Assembly: GCF_900112165.1 (NCBI RefSeq)
Contig: NZ_FOKY01000002.1
Location: 1-64,000, forward strand
DNA length: 64,000 bases
Source of the DNA: Brevinema andersonii
GTDB lineage: Bacteria > Spirochaetota > Brevinematia > Brevinematales > Brevinemataceae
Reading direction: 5' to 3'
In this document: piece after piece, positions 1 to 8,446 of the stretch
How the letters are laid out: each line of letters begins with the position of its first letter
How positions within the stretch are numbered: position 1 is the stretch's first letter
Made by a program: the position numbers and the translations under genes
The notes under the pieces: generated by a model
The model's database searches: none
Told to the model about the DNA's origin: nothing
What the model saw: the letters and a program-made list of their open reading frames with translations, nothing else

Positions 1-2
1 TG

Positions 3-1250
3 ACAAATGCGGTTTCTGAGTTGGCGGTGCGCAATTTGGATCGAACGAACATTATCCCCGTCTACCACACAAACTTGGTGACAAATATCGTGAACGTTGA
101 AACAACAAATACACTGAATAGAATTGTTGTTGAAAGTGTCACTAATATAATGCCTTCATATATTACTAACTACAGAACCAATATCATTAACATTGAGATC
201 ACTAATGAATTCAATCAGCCAGTATTGCGGGATTTCACAAATTTAATACCCATTTATCAAACAAATTATCGTACAAATATTGTCAATAGAGAAATAACAA
301 ATGCCATACATAATATTGTAACGAAAGATCAAACAAATGTAGTACCAATTTTGATTACAAATTATACAACTAAATTAAAAAATATTCGTATTACAAATAC
401 ACTAAATGATATAATCCTCACAGAACGAACAAATTTTATACCTATTTATTATACAAATTATCGTACAAATATTATCAATGTTCCGGTTACCAATGCAATG
501 AATGAACTGACAATACGTAGTGTAACAAATTTGACACCAATATATATTACGAATTATCAAGCAAATATTGAAAATGCTATAATTTCAAACAGTATAAACA
601 CGGTACAAGTAGATTTTAAAGATACGATAATTACTAATATTATTAATCAAGTAATAACAAATATATTAGATCAAATGATCACAAACCTAGAATCAACAAC
701 TAATATTAGTGTGCAGACCAACTATACTGAAGTTTTTGATGAATTTGGAGTATATACAAATATTATTATTATCAGTAATAATACCACAGAAGTTGAGCCA
801 TCGCCCATTGCCCTAAGAGATATACCAATAAGAATAGATCCACCGCAAAATGATTTCATTCAAGAACCAGAATATATTACTCCTATTGAAGAACCTCAAA
901 TATTAAGTTTTAACCAAGACGTTGCAAAGCTTCAAACAAAGGCAGCATCGTTGGCAGAAAAGGCAGCATCGGTTGCTGGAGGATATAGTTATCCTGAAAC
1001 AAAAGGCTACGTTGTAAGAATTGCACAGGTAAAAGATGTCACTATAGCTAATATCATTACCAAAGAAATTGCTAAAATAGACCGAAGTATTCCTGTAGGT
1101 ATTTATTTCAGAGATGATATATATTATGTAGAAGTTCGTAACCTTAAGGATTACGACTCTGCAAAAGAATTATCTCAATTTTTGTATAGGATGGGATACA
1201 AAGATACACAAATTTTTGAACGCTTTGAAGTTACAGAATATCAGGAGTAA
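3..1250 (+). CDS. Thr-Asn tandem-repeat protein with C-terminal SPOR-like domain (5' end outside window)
   Basis: The reading frame is open from the first full codon at position 3, so the TTG at 21 is probably internal and the gene starts upstream of the window. Six tandem 32-residue (96-bp) repeats run from 45 to 620. Their pattern is TNxxPIYxTNYRTNIxNxxITN, followed by about ten variable residues. Looser TN-rich sequence continues to about 790. A Pro/Glu-rich linker and a short Ala/Ser stretch follow. The last 70 or so residues (about 1000-1240) look like a SPOR domain, which binds denuded peptidoglycan in known families. An envelope or septal location is inferred. The stop lies three bases before mutS, with an AGGAG ribosome-binding site inside this gene's end. 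I do not recognise the repeat family. Confidence 0.8.
   Translation, partial: TNAVSELAVRNLDRTNIIPVYHTNLVTNIVNVETTNTLNRIVVESVTNIMPSYITNYRTNIINIEITNEFNQPVLRDFTNLIPIYQTNYRTNIVNREITNAIHNIVTKDQTNVVPILITNYTTKLKNIRITNTLNDIILTERTNFIPIYYTNYRTNIINVPVTNAMNELTIRSVTNLTPIYITNYQANIENAIISNSINTVQVDFKDTIITNIINQVITNILDQMITNLESTTNISVQTNYTEVFDEFGVYTNIIIISNNTTEVEPSPIALRDIPIRIDPPQNDFIQEPEYITPIEEPQILSFNQDVAKLQTKAASLAEKAASVAGGYSYPETKGYVVRIAQVKDVTIANIITKEIAKIDRSIPVGIYFRDDIYYVEVRNLKDYDSAKELSQFLYRMGYKDTQIFERFEVTEYQE
45..620 (+). repeat. Six 96-bp tandem repeats encoding 32-residue Thr-Asn units
   Basis: Units start at 45, 141, 237, 333, 429 and 525. Each begins with a Thr-Asn pair and carries further TN pairs at unit positions 9, 13 and 21, with small variations in units 4 and 6. 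The period is strict, with no insertions. DNA identity between units is moderate, so the repeats are old rather than freshly amplified. Confidence 0.9.
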
Positions 1251-1253
1251 GCT

Positions 1254-3794
1254 ATGACTCCCATGGAGCAGCAATATTTTTCCATCAAGCAAAACCATCA
1301 AGATAAAATTTTGCTCTTTAGGCTTGGAGATTTTTATGAATTATTCCAAGAAGATGCAGAAATAGCATCTCAAATTCTCAATATCGCCATGACAAAACGC
1401 CATGGTCGACCTATGTGCGGATTTCCATTTCATGCTTTGGATCAATATGCTTACAAACTTGTAGAAGCCGGGCATAAAGTGGCTATTTGCGAACAAACAG
1501 AAGAATCCTCTCAAACAAAAGGTATTGTAAAACGAGAAGTAGTATCTATTTTAACACAAGGAACATGGTCTGAAAATCCCTTACTTGATCAATCTATTAA
1601 TTCTTTTTTATCTGTTATTGCTTTCGAGCAAGGAATATTAAGTCTAATTTTTGTAGACATTGCAACAGGAGAATTAATTCTACGCACTTTTGAAGGCGAA
1701 AATCCTATTTCCTTCTTAAAAGATGAAATCTCACGTTATATGCCTGTTGAAATTATTTGTCCACAAAAATTCCTTGAACTTTTCAGCATCGAAGAGGAGC
1801 TAAAAGCAAAACAAAAATCACTTAGGATTATGCCAGAATCATTCTATAGAACAAATACTCTCTTTAATAAATATAAAAGCAAGCATGAAAGTTTCTTTGA
1901 GAATTTACACTTAAGTATTGAAAAGGCATTTATAGGTTTATTTTCTTATCTCATAGAAAACCATTTTTCCGAAGAACAAGTGAATCATTTAAGAGTGCCC
2001 TTAAAATACTACCAAACAGACACATTATTTATGAATAAAGATACATTAATGCACTTAGAGCTAACCGTAAACAACAAAGATTTATCCCATAAAGGTACTT
2101 TATTTTCTATATTAAACAAATGTAAAACAACTGCTGGTTCAAGACGATTGAGAAGATTATTAGCAGCTCCTTCAGCAATACTTGATGTTATTAGAAAAAT
2201 GCAATCCAGAACAGCCTATTTTATACAATTTGAAAGCAGTAATAATGGTATTTCTGATTTGCTGAAAGGTACAAGTGATTTGGATCGATTGTCTGCCCGA
2301 CTGATTACTGGAAAAATTCTTCCGCGGGAACTTTTAGCATTGGCAGATACTGTACAGAGAGCTGAAAAATTAAAAGATATCTTGAGGACAGCAGAACCTT
2401 TTATTGATTATTTGGCTGGTATACAAAATTTAAAAGATCTGTACAACCAAATTAACGAAACAATTAATCCAGATTGTAGTAATTCTATTGATGGTCAAGT
2501 TTTCTTACCTGGAACTAACAGTGAATTAGATGAACTAAAAGAAGTGCTTCACAATGCGAAAAGATTTCTAATAACTCTTCAAACAGAAGAAAAACTAAAA
2601 ACAGGAATCAGCAGCCTAAAAATTGGATATAACAAAATTTATGGCTACTATATTGAAGTCGGGAAAGCTTCGTCAAAAAACGTTCCATCACACTACAAAA
2701 GAAAACAAAGTCTCATCAATACAGAACGTTATACTATTCCAGAACTCGAGAATTTTGAAAACAAAATATTTAACGCTGAAGAATCTGTCCTTAGATTAGA
2801 ACGCCATCTTTACCAAAATTTAGTAATTAAGTTACAAGATTTCTACTCTAAACTTCTACCTGTTGCAGAATTCATTGCAGAAACTGACCTGCGGTTAGCT
2901 CTTGCTACCGTAGCAAAACAAAAATATTATACAGCACCTCTATTAACGGAAGATTTTTCATGGAATATTATTGATGGACGACATCCTGTTATTGAATCGC
3001 TTCTGAAAACTGAGCAATTTGTTGCCAATAACACTTATTTAGAAAAAAATAATAGTCATATTCTTATTGTGACAGGTCCAAACATGGCTGGAAAATCGAC
3101 TTATCTTCGTCAAAACGCACTCTTTGCAGTAATGGCACAAATTGGATCATATATTCCAGCAAGCTCGGCACAGTTAGGAATTGTTGATAAAATTTTCACT
3201 CGTATTGGAGCCTCTGATGATTTAGGGTCAGGGCGTTCAACTTTTTTCATGGAAATGCAGGAAGCAGCAGAAATTGTCGTACAAACCACGCCAAAAAGCT
3301 TGATCATTATGGATGAATTAGGACGAGGTACTTCCACTTCTGATGGCTTGGCAATTGCATGGGCTGTTTTGGAATATTTCTTATCTAATCCCGATAAAAA
3401 AGCTAAAATATTTTTCTCTACACATTATCACGAACTTACAAAATTAGAAAAAAATAAAGGCATTAAAACACTTTGTATGGCTGTACAAGAATACAATAAT
3501 AAACCTATTTTTCTAAGAAAAGTCATCGAAGGACATGCATCAAAAAGTTATGGTATACACGTTGCAGAAATGGCAGGGCTTAACCAAACAATTGTCACAC
3601 GAGCTTATAACATCCTGAATTCCCTAGAAGAAGGAACTTTTTTCAATTCGGAAGAAAATGAACTTCCTAATTTATTTACAAGTCTAACTCCTAAAAATTC
3701 AAAATTATACGACTTTATACAAAATATCAATCCTAACAAACTTACTCCTTTAGAAGCATTACAATTAATTTTTGAAATTAAGGAATTGTTATGA
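1254..3794 (+). CDS. mutS: DNA mismatch repair protein MutS
   Basis: MutS recognises base mismatches and small loops and starts mismatch repair with MutL. The 846-residue length is typical of MutS1. The N-terminal mismatch-recognition motif is present (G25-D-F-Y-E29, with the Phe and Glu that contact the mismatch). The ATPase Walker A is near residue 608 (GPNMAGKST), followed by the Walker B DELGRGTST and the STHYHEL signature. The ATG at 1254 has an AGGAG site seven bases upstream, and the protein starts like other MutS proteins (TPMEQQY). The stop overlaps the next gene in an ATGA arrangement, suggesting translational coupling. No mutL is visible in the window. Confidence 0.97.
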   Translation: MTPMEQQYFSIKQNHQDKILLFRLGDFYELFQEDAEIASQILNIAMTKRHGRPMCGFPFHALDQYAYKLVEAGHKVAICEQTEESSQTKGIVKREVVSILTQGTWSENPLLDQSINSFLSVIAFEQGILSLIFVDIATGELILRTFEGENPISFLKDEISRYMPVEIICPQKFLELFSIEEELKAKQKSLRIMPESFYRTNTLFNKYKSKHESFFENLHLSIEKAFIGLFSYLIENHFSEEQVNHLRVPLKYYQTDTLFMNKDTLMHLELTVNNKDLSHKGTLFSILNKCKTTAGSRRLRRLLAAPSAILDVIRKMQSRTAYFIQFESSNNGISDLLKGTSDLDRLSARLITGKILPRELLALADTVQRAEKLKDILRTAEPFIDYLAGIQNLKDLYNQINETINPDCSNSIDGQVFLPGTNSELDELKEVLHNAKRFLITLQTEEKLKTGISSLKIGYNKIYGYYIEVGKASSKNVPSHYKRKQSLINTERYTIPELENFENKIFNAEESVLRLERHLYQNLVIKLQDFYSKLLPVAEFIAETDLRLALATVAKQKYYTAPLLTEDFSWNIIDGRHPVIESLLKTEQFVANNTYLEKNNSHILIVTGPNMAGKSTYLRQNALFAVMAQIGSYIPASSAQLGIVDKIFTRIGASDDLGSGRSTFFMEMQEAAEIVVQTTPKSLIIMDELGRGTSTSDGLAIAWAVLEYFLSNPDKKAKIFFSTHYHELTKLEKNKGIKTLCMAVQEYNNKPIFLRKVIEGHASKSYGIHVAEMAGLNQTIVTRAYNILNSLEEGTFFNSEENELPNLFTSLTPKNSKLYDFIQNINPNKLTPLEALQLIFEIKELL

Positions 3795-4492
3795 ATTCTA
3801 ATCATGCTTTACCTACTTTCCATGCGTTAGCTGTTGGTGTACAGCATATTTATCCCCAAATATTTATAGAAACAGCAAAATTTTATAATCATTATGTTTC
3901 CATGTCTTCTGTAACTGATCAAATTTTAACGGATCGATATTTTCATACTTTTCTTATTTCTTACAGTCACCCACGATCGTTACATTTATTGTACCAATAT
4001 CAAATACATTTCCCACAAATGCTATGTTTATTGATAACAGAAAGTCCTGAACAAATATCAGAATTATTGGACAGCTCTCATTTATTTTGGCAGATCGATA
4101 CTCATACCCCAAAAAGCACAGAATACAGTCTTCACCAAATGTGGAGATGGATCCGTTATACCGGATATAGAAAAATCGGCATTGATGATTCTACAATTTC
4201 TGTTGCTGGTGGAACTTTATCCTTAATTAATGAAACTTTTGAAAAAAATAGTATAAAATATTCTCTCACTAATAAGCAAGTTGCAATCTTAAAAATTTTA
4301 TTGGAATATCGAGGAGAAATTGTATCAAGAAATGTCCTTCTAGATCGTATTTGGTCTTCAGAAAAGTTTGTGACAGATCGCGTCATTGATACTAATATTG
4401 TAGCTCTGAGAAAAATGTTCATGGACAATGGTAGAAATCCACAATATTTACAGACTATTTTTGGTCAAGGTTATCGTTTGATATGTGAATGA
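3791..4492 (+). CDS. OmpR-type winged-helix regulator with degenerate receiver domain
   Basis: The C-terminal half (about residues 140-233) is a clear OmpR/PhoB winged-helix DNA-binding domain: LTNKQVAILKILLEYRGEIVSR, then RVIDTNIVALRKMF and the final QTIFGQGYRLI. The N-terminal 120 residues have receiver length and spacing but not the chemistry. The strand that normally ends in the phospho-accepting Asp reads FLISYSHP, placing Ser57 there, and the acidic pair of strand 1 is absent. It is therefore probably a phosphorylation-independent regulator. It overlaps mutS by four bases. No histidine kinase is adjacent. Its 3' end overlaps the convergent minus-strand gene by 38 bp. The target genes are unknown. 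Confidence 0.8.
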   Translation: MNSNHALPTFHALAVGVQHIYPQIFIETAKFYNHYVSMSSVTDQILTDRYFHTFLISYSHPRSLHLLYQYQIHFPQMLCLLITESPEQISELLDSSHLFWQIDTHTPKSTEYSLHQMWRWIRYTGYRKIGIDDSTISVAGGTLSLINETFEKNSIKYSLTNKQVAILKILLEYRGEIVSRNVLLDRIWSSEKFVTDRVIDTNIVALRKMFMDNGRNPQYLQTIFGQGYRLICE

Positions 4493-5435
4493 CATATTCA
4501 TCCAATGCTTTATACAATCTTCGCAAGTCATGCTCCGTATGGTATGGAGAAAAAAATAATATCAAATCATTTGCAATAATGCCTCGCTTACAAAAAAAAT
4601 TAAAATCTAATGGCTTTTTAGCGATTGCAAATCCATTAAATGAATTTAAGAAATGATGACATACTTTCAGATTTTTCCTTTTCATTTGCTTTTTTAAATA
4701 TTTAGCACCCTCCATAAATAGAATTGTCTCATAAATTGACAATCTATTCTTATCAACACAATTATTCTGATTTCCAATTAAAACCGTCAATGGTTTTCCA
4801 GCAAAAAAATAGCTTAATAAAATCGGATGCTTACAATTAAAATTTAACTGTTGCCTAAAAAAAAATCGATTATATACTACTAGTTTTTTATGAGCATAAA
4901 AACGATCTGCATCAAACAGAGAACCATCTTCAAAAATCGGTTCATAAATTAAAAGATCACTATAAGTGTTTTCATAACAATAAGTTACATCAATAAACTC
5001 TCTTAACGGCTCTAACATTCGATATATATAGTCACTAGAACAAGCAATACTTATTTTATTAGTATTTTTGATATCGTTTAAAAAACTAAGAACTGCATAT
5101 ATAGGATCACTAAAAAATGAAACTCCATTTTGAGTTAATTCTTCCCAATACCGATAAGCTTTTAATAAAAACTTATTATAACAACATGCATGTCCTATGC
5201 CGCTGGACAAAGCATTTTTATATATTTTAGTCAAAACTCTAGGAGTATAACTAAAAGAAATTTCTCCATTTTGTAAATTAAAATCTGTATACTTAAATCC
5301 ATCAATATCATATAAATAAACACCTTTAATTTTTTTTAATACTAAAGGAATTTGATCATTTGAAATACTCATTTTAGACAAATAAATATGTGTATTATGC
5401 TGACTAAATGTTATAGGATCAGGAAAATTAGACAT
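4455..5435 (-). CDS. Class III aminotransferase-like (GSAM-like) pseudoenzyme
   Basis: The 326-residue protein retains landmarks of the glutamate-1-semialdehyde aminotransferase/class III fold. These are GVYLYDIDGFKYTDF at residues 38-52, LLIYEPIFEDG at 161-171, and a C-terminal stretch (RGIIANDLILFFSPYHTEHD) matching the usual end of the family. The catalytic features are gone. The PLP-binding D-E-V segment reads VVYNRFFFRQQ (184-197), and the segment that should hold the Schiff-base lysine reads LLSYFFAGKPL, with Tyr at the Lys position. It is about 100 residues shorter than GSAM, having lost most of the GTEA to YHG region. The frame is intact. A non-catalytic function or early decay are both possible. 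It is transcribed convergently with the regulator at 3791. Confidence 0.6.
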   Translation of the reverse strand: MSNFPDPITFSQHNTHIYLSKMSISNDQIPLVLKKIKGVYLYDIDGFKYTDFNLQNGEISFSYTPRVLTKIYKNALSSGIGHACCYNKFLLKAYRYWEELTQNGVSFFSDPIYAVLSFLNDIKNTNKISIACSSDYIYRMLEPLREFIDVTYCYENTYSDLLIYEPIFEDGSLFDADRFYAHKKLVVYNRFFFRQQLNFNCKHPILLSYFFAGKPLTVLIGNQNNCVDKNRLSIYETILFMEGAKYLKKQMKRKNLKVCHHFLNSFNGFAIAKKPLDFNFFCKRGIIANDLILFFSPYHTEHDLRRLYKALDEYVIHISNDNLDQK

Positions 5436-5453
5436 ATATTATTCCATAAAAAC

Positions 5454-5476
5454 AACACCCCTTAAAAGGGGGTGTT
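5454..5476 (-). terminator. Rho-independent terminator after rny
   Basis: AACACCCC at 5454-5461 pairs with GGGGTGTT at 5469-5476. On the minus strand the hairpin lies just past the rny stop and is followed by a short T run (GTTTTTA). It also separates rny from the following minus-strand aminotransferase-like gene. Confidence 0.8.
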
Positions 5477-5492
5477 TTCATTTTTATTTATT

Positions 5493-7040
5493 CTAACGAG
5501 CATACTCTATAACTCTCATTTCACGAATTAGAGTTACTTTTATTTGTCCAGGATATTGCATATTATCTTCTATTTTTTTAGCTATTTCTCGAGCGATAAT
5601 ATATGCACGCTCATCAGGCACAGTTTCTGCTGTTACAAACACCCGTACTTCACGGCCAGCCTGTATTGCGTAGGCTTTTTCAACTCCTTCACAAGAAAGA
5701 GATAGCTCTTCTAACTGCTGTAATCGCTTAATATAGTCATCAAAAGATTCTCGTCTAGCTCCCGGTCGAGCAGCAGAAATTGCATCACATAGCATAACTA
5801 GAGAACCCTCAATAAAGCGACATTCTTCTTCTCCATGATGACAAGCAATTGCATTAACAATATTTTCAGGCAGACCAAATTTTCTAGCAATTTCCGCTCC
5901 TAATAAAGCATGACCACCCTCACCTGTAGATTTAATTGTTTTACCAATATCATGAAGTAGACATGCAATCTTTGCACTTTCAACATCGATCTTTAATTCT
6001 CCAGCAAGCATACCAGCAATATTCGCAACTTCTATCGAATGCTTATATACATTTTGACCATAACTGGTGCGATATTTTAATCTACCAATATAAGGATAAA
6101 TACCTCTAGGAAGATTCACTTTTAAATCTTGACAAGCTTGCTTTCCTGCTTCAACAATATCAATATTAATATCATTTTGAACTTTTGAAACAACTTCCTC
6201 GATCCTAGTAGGATGAATGCGACCATCTTGGACTAGCTTCTCCAATGCAATACGTGCAATCTCACGGCGATAAGGATCAAATGAAGAAATAACCACTACT
6301 TCAGGAGTATCATCGATAATCAGATCTACTCCTGAAATCGACTCAAATGACCTAATATTACGTCCTTCACGACCTATAATTCTACCTTTCATATCATCAC
6401 TAGGTAAATTCACAGTAGTAATAAATTTTTCTGTACTTACTTCTACAGCATTACGTTCCAAACTGGTGATAAGAATAGAACGTGCTCTTTGATCAGCTTC
6501 TTCACGCGCTTCTTCTTCAATTTTTTGTATTAAGGGCACAGCTTCCGCATGAGCTTCCGAAAGTATTTCATCAATAAGTGACTGCTTTGCATCTGACGCA
6601 GTCATACCAGCTACTTTTTCTAAGGATTTGATATGTTCTTGCTTTGCATCTAATAATTCTTTCTGCAATTTTTGAACTTCTTCCTCTTTTTGTAGTAAAT
6701 GGCGTTCTTTTTTTTCTATACTTTCTGTTTTTTTATCTAAGGTATCTTCTTTTTGAACTAACCGTCGTTGCATTTGCTGTAAATCATTTTGCCGATCTCT
6801 ATACTCTTTGTCAAACTGCTTACGTTCTTCAAAAATTTTATCTTTTGCTTCAAGTAAAATCTCTTTTTTACGGGATTCCGCTTGTTTTTCAGCATCTTCT
6901 AAGAGCTTCTGAACCTTTTGTTCTGCAGAACTGCTTGATCGTTGAGCAATAAAAACACGTACAATATATCCTATTACAATTCCAATTAATGCAACTAAAC
7001 TTATTGTTATAAAAGAGATACCTGTCACTACTTGTTCCAT
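5493..7040 (-). CDS. rny: Ribonuclease Y
   Basis: RNase Y is a membrane-anchored endoribonuclease that initiates mRNA decay. The 515-residue protein has the expected order: one N-terminal transmembrane helix (about 8-30), a long coiled coil rich in Lys and Glu (about 35-190), a KH domain with GRIIGREGRNIRSFE near residue 220, and an HD domain with LLHDIGK near residue 360. Family length is about 520. It has its own consensus promoter upstream (7121-7149) and a terminator downstream, so it is probably a single-gene unit. Confidence 0.97.
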   Translation of the reverse strand: MEQVVTGISFITISLVALIGIVIGYIVRVFIAQRSSSSAEQKVQKLLEDAEKQAESRKKEILLEAKDKIFEERKQFDKEYRDRQNDLQQMQRRLVQKEDTLDKKTESIEKKERHLLQKEEEVQKLQKELLDAKQEHIKSLEKVAGMTASDAKQSLIDEILSEAHAEAVPLIQKIEEEAREEADQRARSILITSLERNAVEVSTEKFITTVNLPSDDMKGRIIGREGRNIRSFESISGVDLIIDDTPEVVVISSFDPYRREIARIALEKLVQDGRIHPTRIEEVVSKVQNDINIDIVEAGKQACQDLKVNLPRGIYPYIGRLKYRTSYGQNVYKHSIEVANIAGMLAGELKIDVESAKIACLLHDIGKTIKSTGEGGHALLGAEIARKFGLPENIVNAIACHHGEEECRFIEGSLVMLCDAISAARPGARRESFDDYIKRLQQLEELSLSCEGVEKAYAIQAGREVRVFVTAETVPDERAYIIAREIAKKIEDNMQYPGQIKVTLIREMRVIEYAR

Positions 7041-7120
7041 AGTTTACTCCCATTAGACAGAGATATTCTCTAATTTTCAGTTATAACAGTTTTTTTCTAC
7101 ATTTAAAACTATATCTTATG

Positions 7121-7149
7121 ATTATAGAATAAACTGAGAATTTTGTCAA
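7121..7149 (-). promoter_or_regulatory. Sigma70-type promoter for rny
   Basis: On the minus strand TTGACA (7149-7144) and TATAAT (7126-7121) are separated by exactly 17 bp, a perfect match to consensus. The start of rny lies about 80 bases downstream, leaving a moderate 5' leader. Confidence 0.85.
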
Positions 7150-7270
7150 TAAATATTTCTTAAAAAGTCTTATATTTCATTAGACCTTTAAAAAAGTAAT
7201 TAGGTTCATATTTCTCTTGATTTTTTATGAATTATCGGTAATAATATAAGAACTCATTAAAGGAGAAATT

Positions 7271-8446
7271 ATGCGCTATATAGCTCTTGACGGCACTGGC
7301 CACTTTCGAACATTTAAAGGTATCCTAAGTGGCAAAACACCATATGTCCCAGAAAAAATACCTTTAATTGATCCTGACATCCTCTCTGAAAAAGATTTTT
7401 TTCTACGTTTTCAAGAACTACTCAATCCTTATTTCGACAATGATCCTCAATTAAAAAATATTCTGCCAAAAATTTCTCCCGATCTAGGTCACCTACAAAC
7501 AATTGACAATCAATTTGCCTTTTGGCAGCCAAAATATCATTTTTCTGATTTATCATTTTCCTTACTTGCTAATATCCTTGAAGAATATGCGCCCCAATAT
7601 CTAAAAGGGACGCTTAATCTCATCGGCACTACAACAAATACCGGCTTTTCTTTTTGCCACGCATTTCCCTTGGAACAGAAAAACATTTTTCTCCCCGAAA
7701 CTGTCCTATCCATACCAGAAAGCAACGAATTAACTAATATTTTTCAAGTTGACACCGACCCAAAAACATGGCATGTAACAAAAAATACTTTTCTGAAACA
7801 ACTCCCTATTCGATTAGACAGTTCCAACTTTATCATCATTCTAGGCTATATGGGTTTAATTATACATGCTCTTCATGAAACAGAAAAAAAAAGATTACGG
7901 TTTTATAACGATCCGGTTGATATTGCTATTCCTGCAGACAATTTAGAATATCTACTAGCGGCATATTATTTATCAATATCACCCTTACCTATTCGCAAAA
8001 TTATTGCATTATCTTCGGAACACAGAACAGTTCATACATTACTAAGCAGGGGAATATTTAATTTAGATACTATGCAAGATTCTGCATTTTTTCTTTCATT
8101 ATACCGCTTACTTTTTGAAATTTCACGCGGCTCCATAGAAAAAATCACCTTATGGGCCAAAGAATTAGCTCAAACAAAAACTTTCAAAATTGATGCTAAA
8201 AGTTTTGATAAAATGCAACAAGTTTTTCTTTCTAGTTTTATATCAAAAAGAAAATTAACAGATGTCCAAGAAATATTTACCAATTTAGGACTCAATAGTA
8301 GTATATTTAGTCAGGCAGCCTATGCTCACTCCAGAGAGACAAGCATTTTTACCTTGTCTTTTGAACCTTATAACAGTCAGATAGAATCCTCAAACAATGC
8401 TAAAATCATCAATACTCAAGATATGATTCAATATATCACTCAATGA
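7271..8446 (+). CDS. Threonine synthase-like pseudoenzyme lacking the PLP lysine
   Basis: The 391-residue protein aligns by eye with threonine synthase along its length. In the active-site segment, where the family has GPTLAFKDF with the Schiff-base Lys, this protein has QPKYHFSDL (residues 86-94), putting Ser92 at the lysine position. The phosphate-binding segment TATSGDTGAAVAHAF corresponds to GTTTNTGFSFCHAF (119-132). VPSGNFGDL corresponds to IPADNLEYL. The N-terminus (YIALDG..F..GILSG) also matches the family. PLP catalysis is therefore unlikely although the frame is intact. A good AGGAG site precedes the ATG. The 3' end overlaps the convergent M23 gene by 11 bp. Function unknown. Confidence 0.65.
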   Translation: MRYIALDGTGHFRTFKGILSGKTPYVPEKIPLIDPDILSEKDFFLRFQELLNPYFDNDPQLKNILPKISPDLGHLQTIDNQFAFWQPKYHFSDLSFSLLANILEEYAPQYLKGTLNLIGTTTNTGFSFCHAFPLEQKNIFLPETVLSIPESNELTNIFQVDTDPKTWHVTKNTFLKQLPIRLDSSNFIIILGYMGLIIHALHETEKKRLRFYNDPVDIAIPADNLEYLLAAYYLSISPLPIRKIIALSSEHRTVHTLLSRGIFNLDTMQDSAFFLSLYRLLFEISRGSIEKITLWAKELAQTKTFKIDAKSFDKMQQVFLSSFISKRKLTDVQEIFTNLGLNSSIFSQAAYAHSRETSIFTLSFEPYNSQIESSNNAKIINTQDMIQYITQ

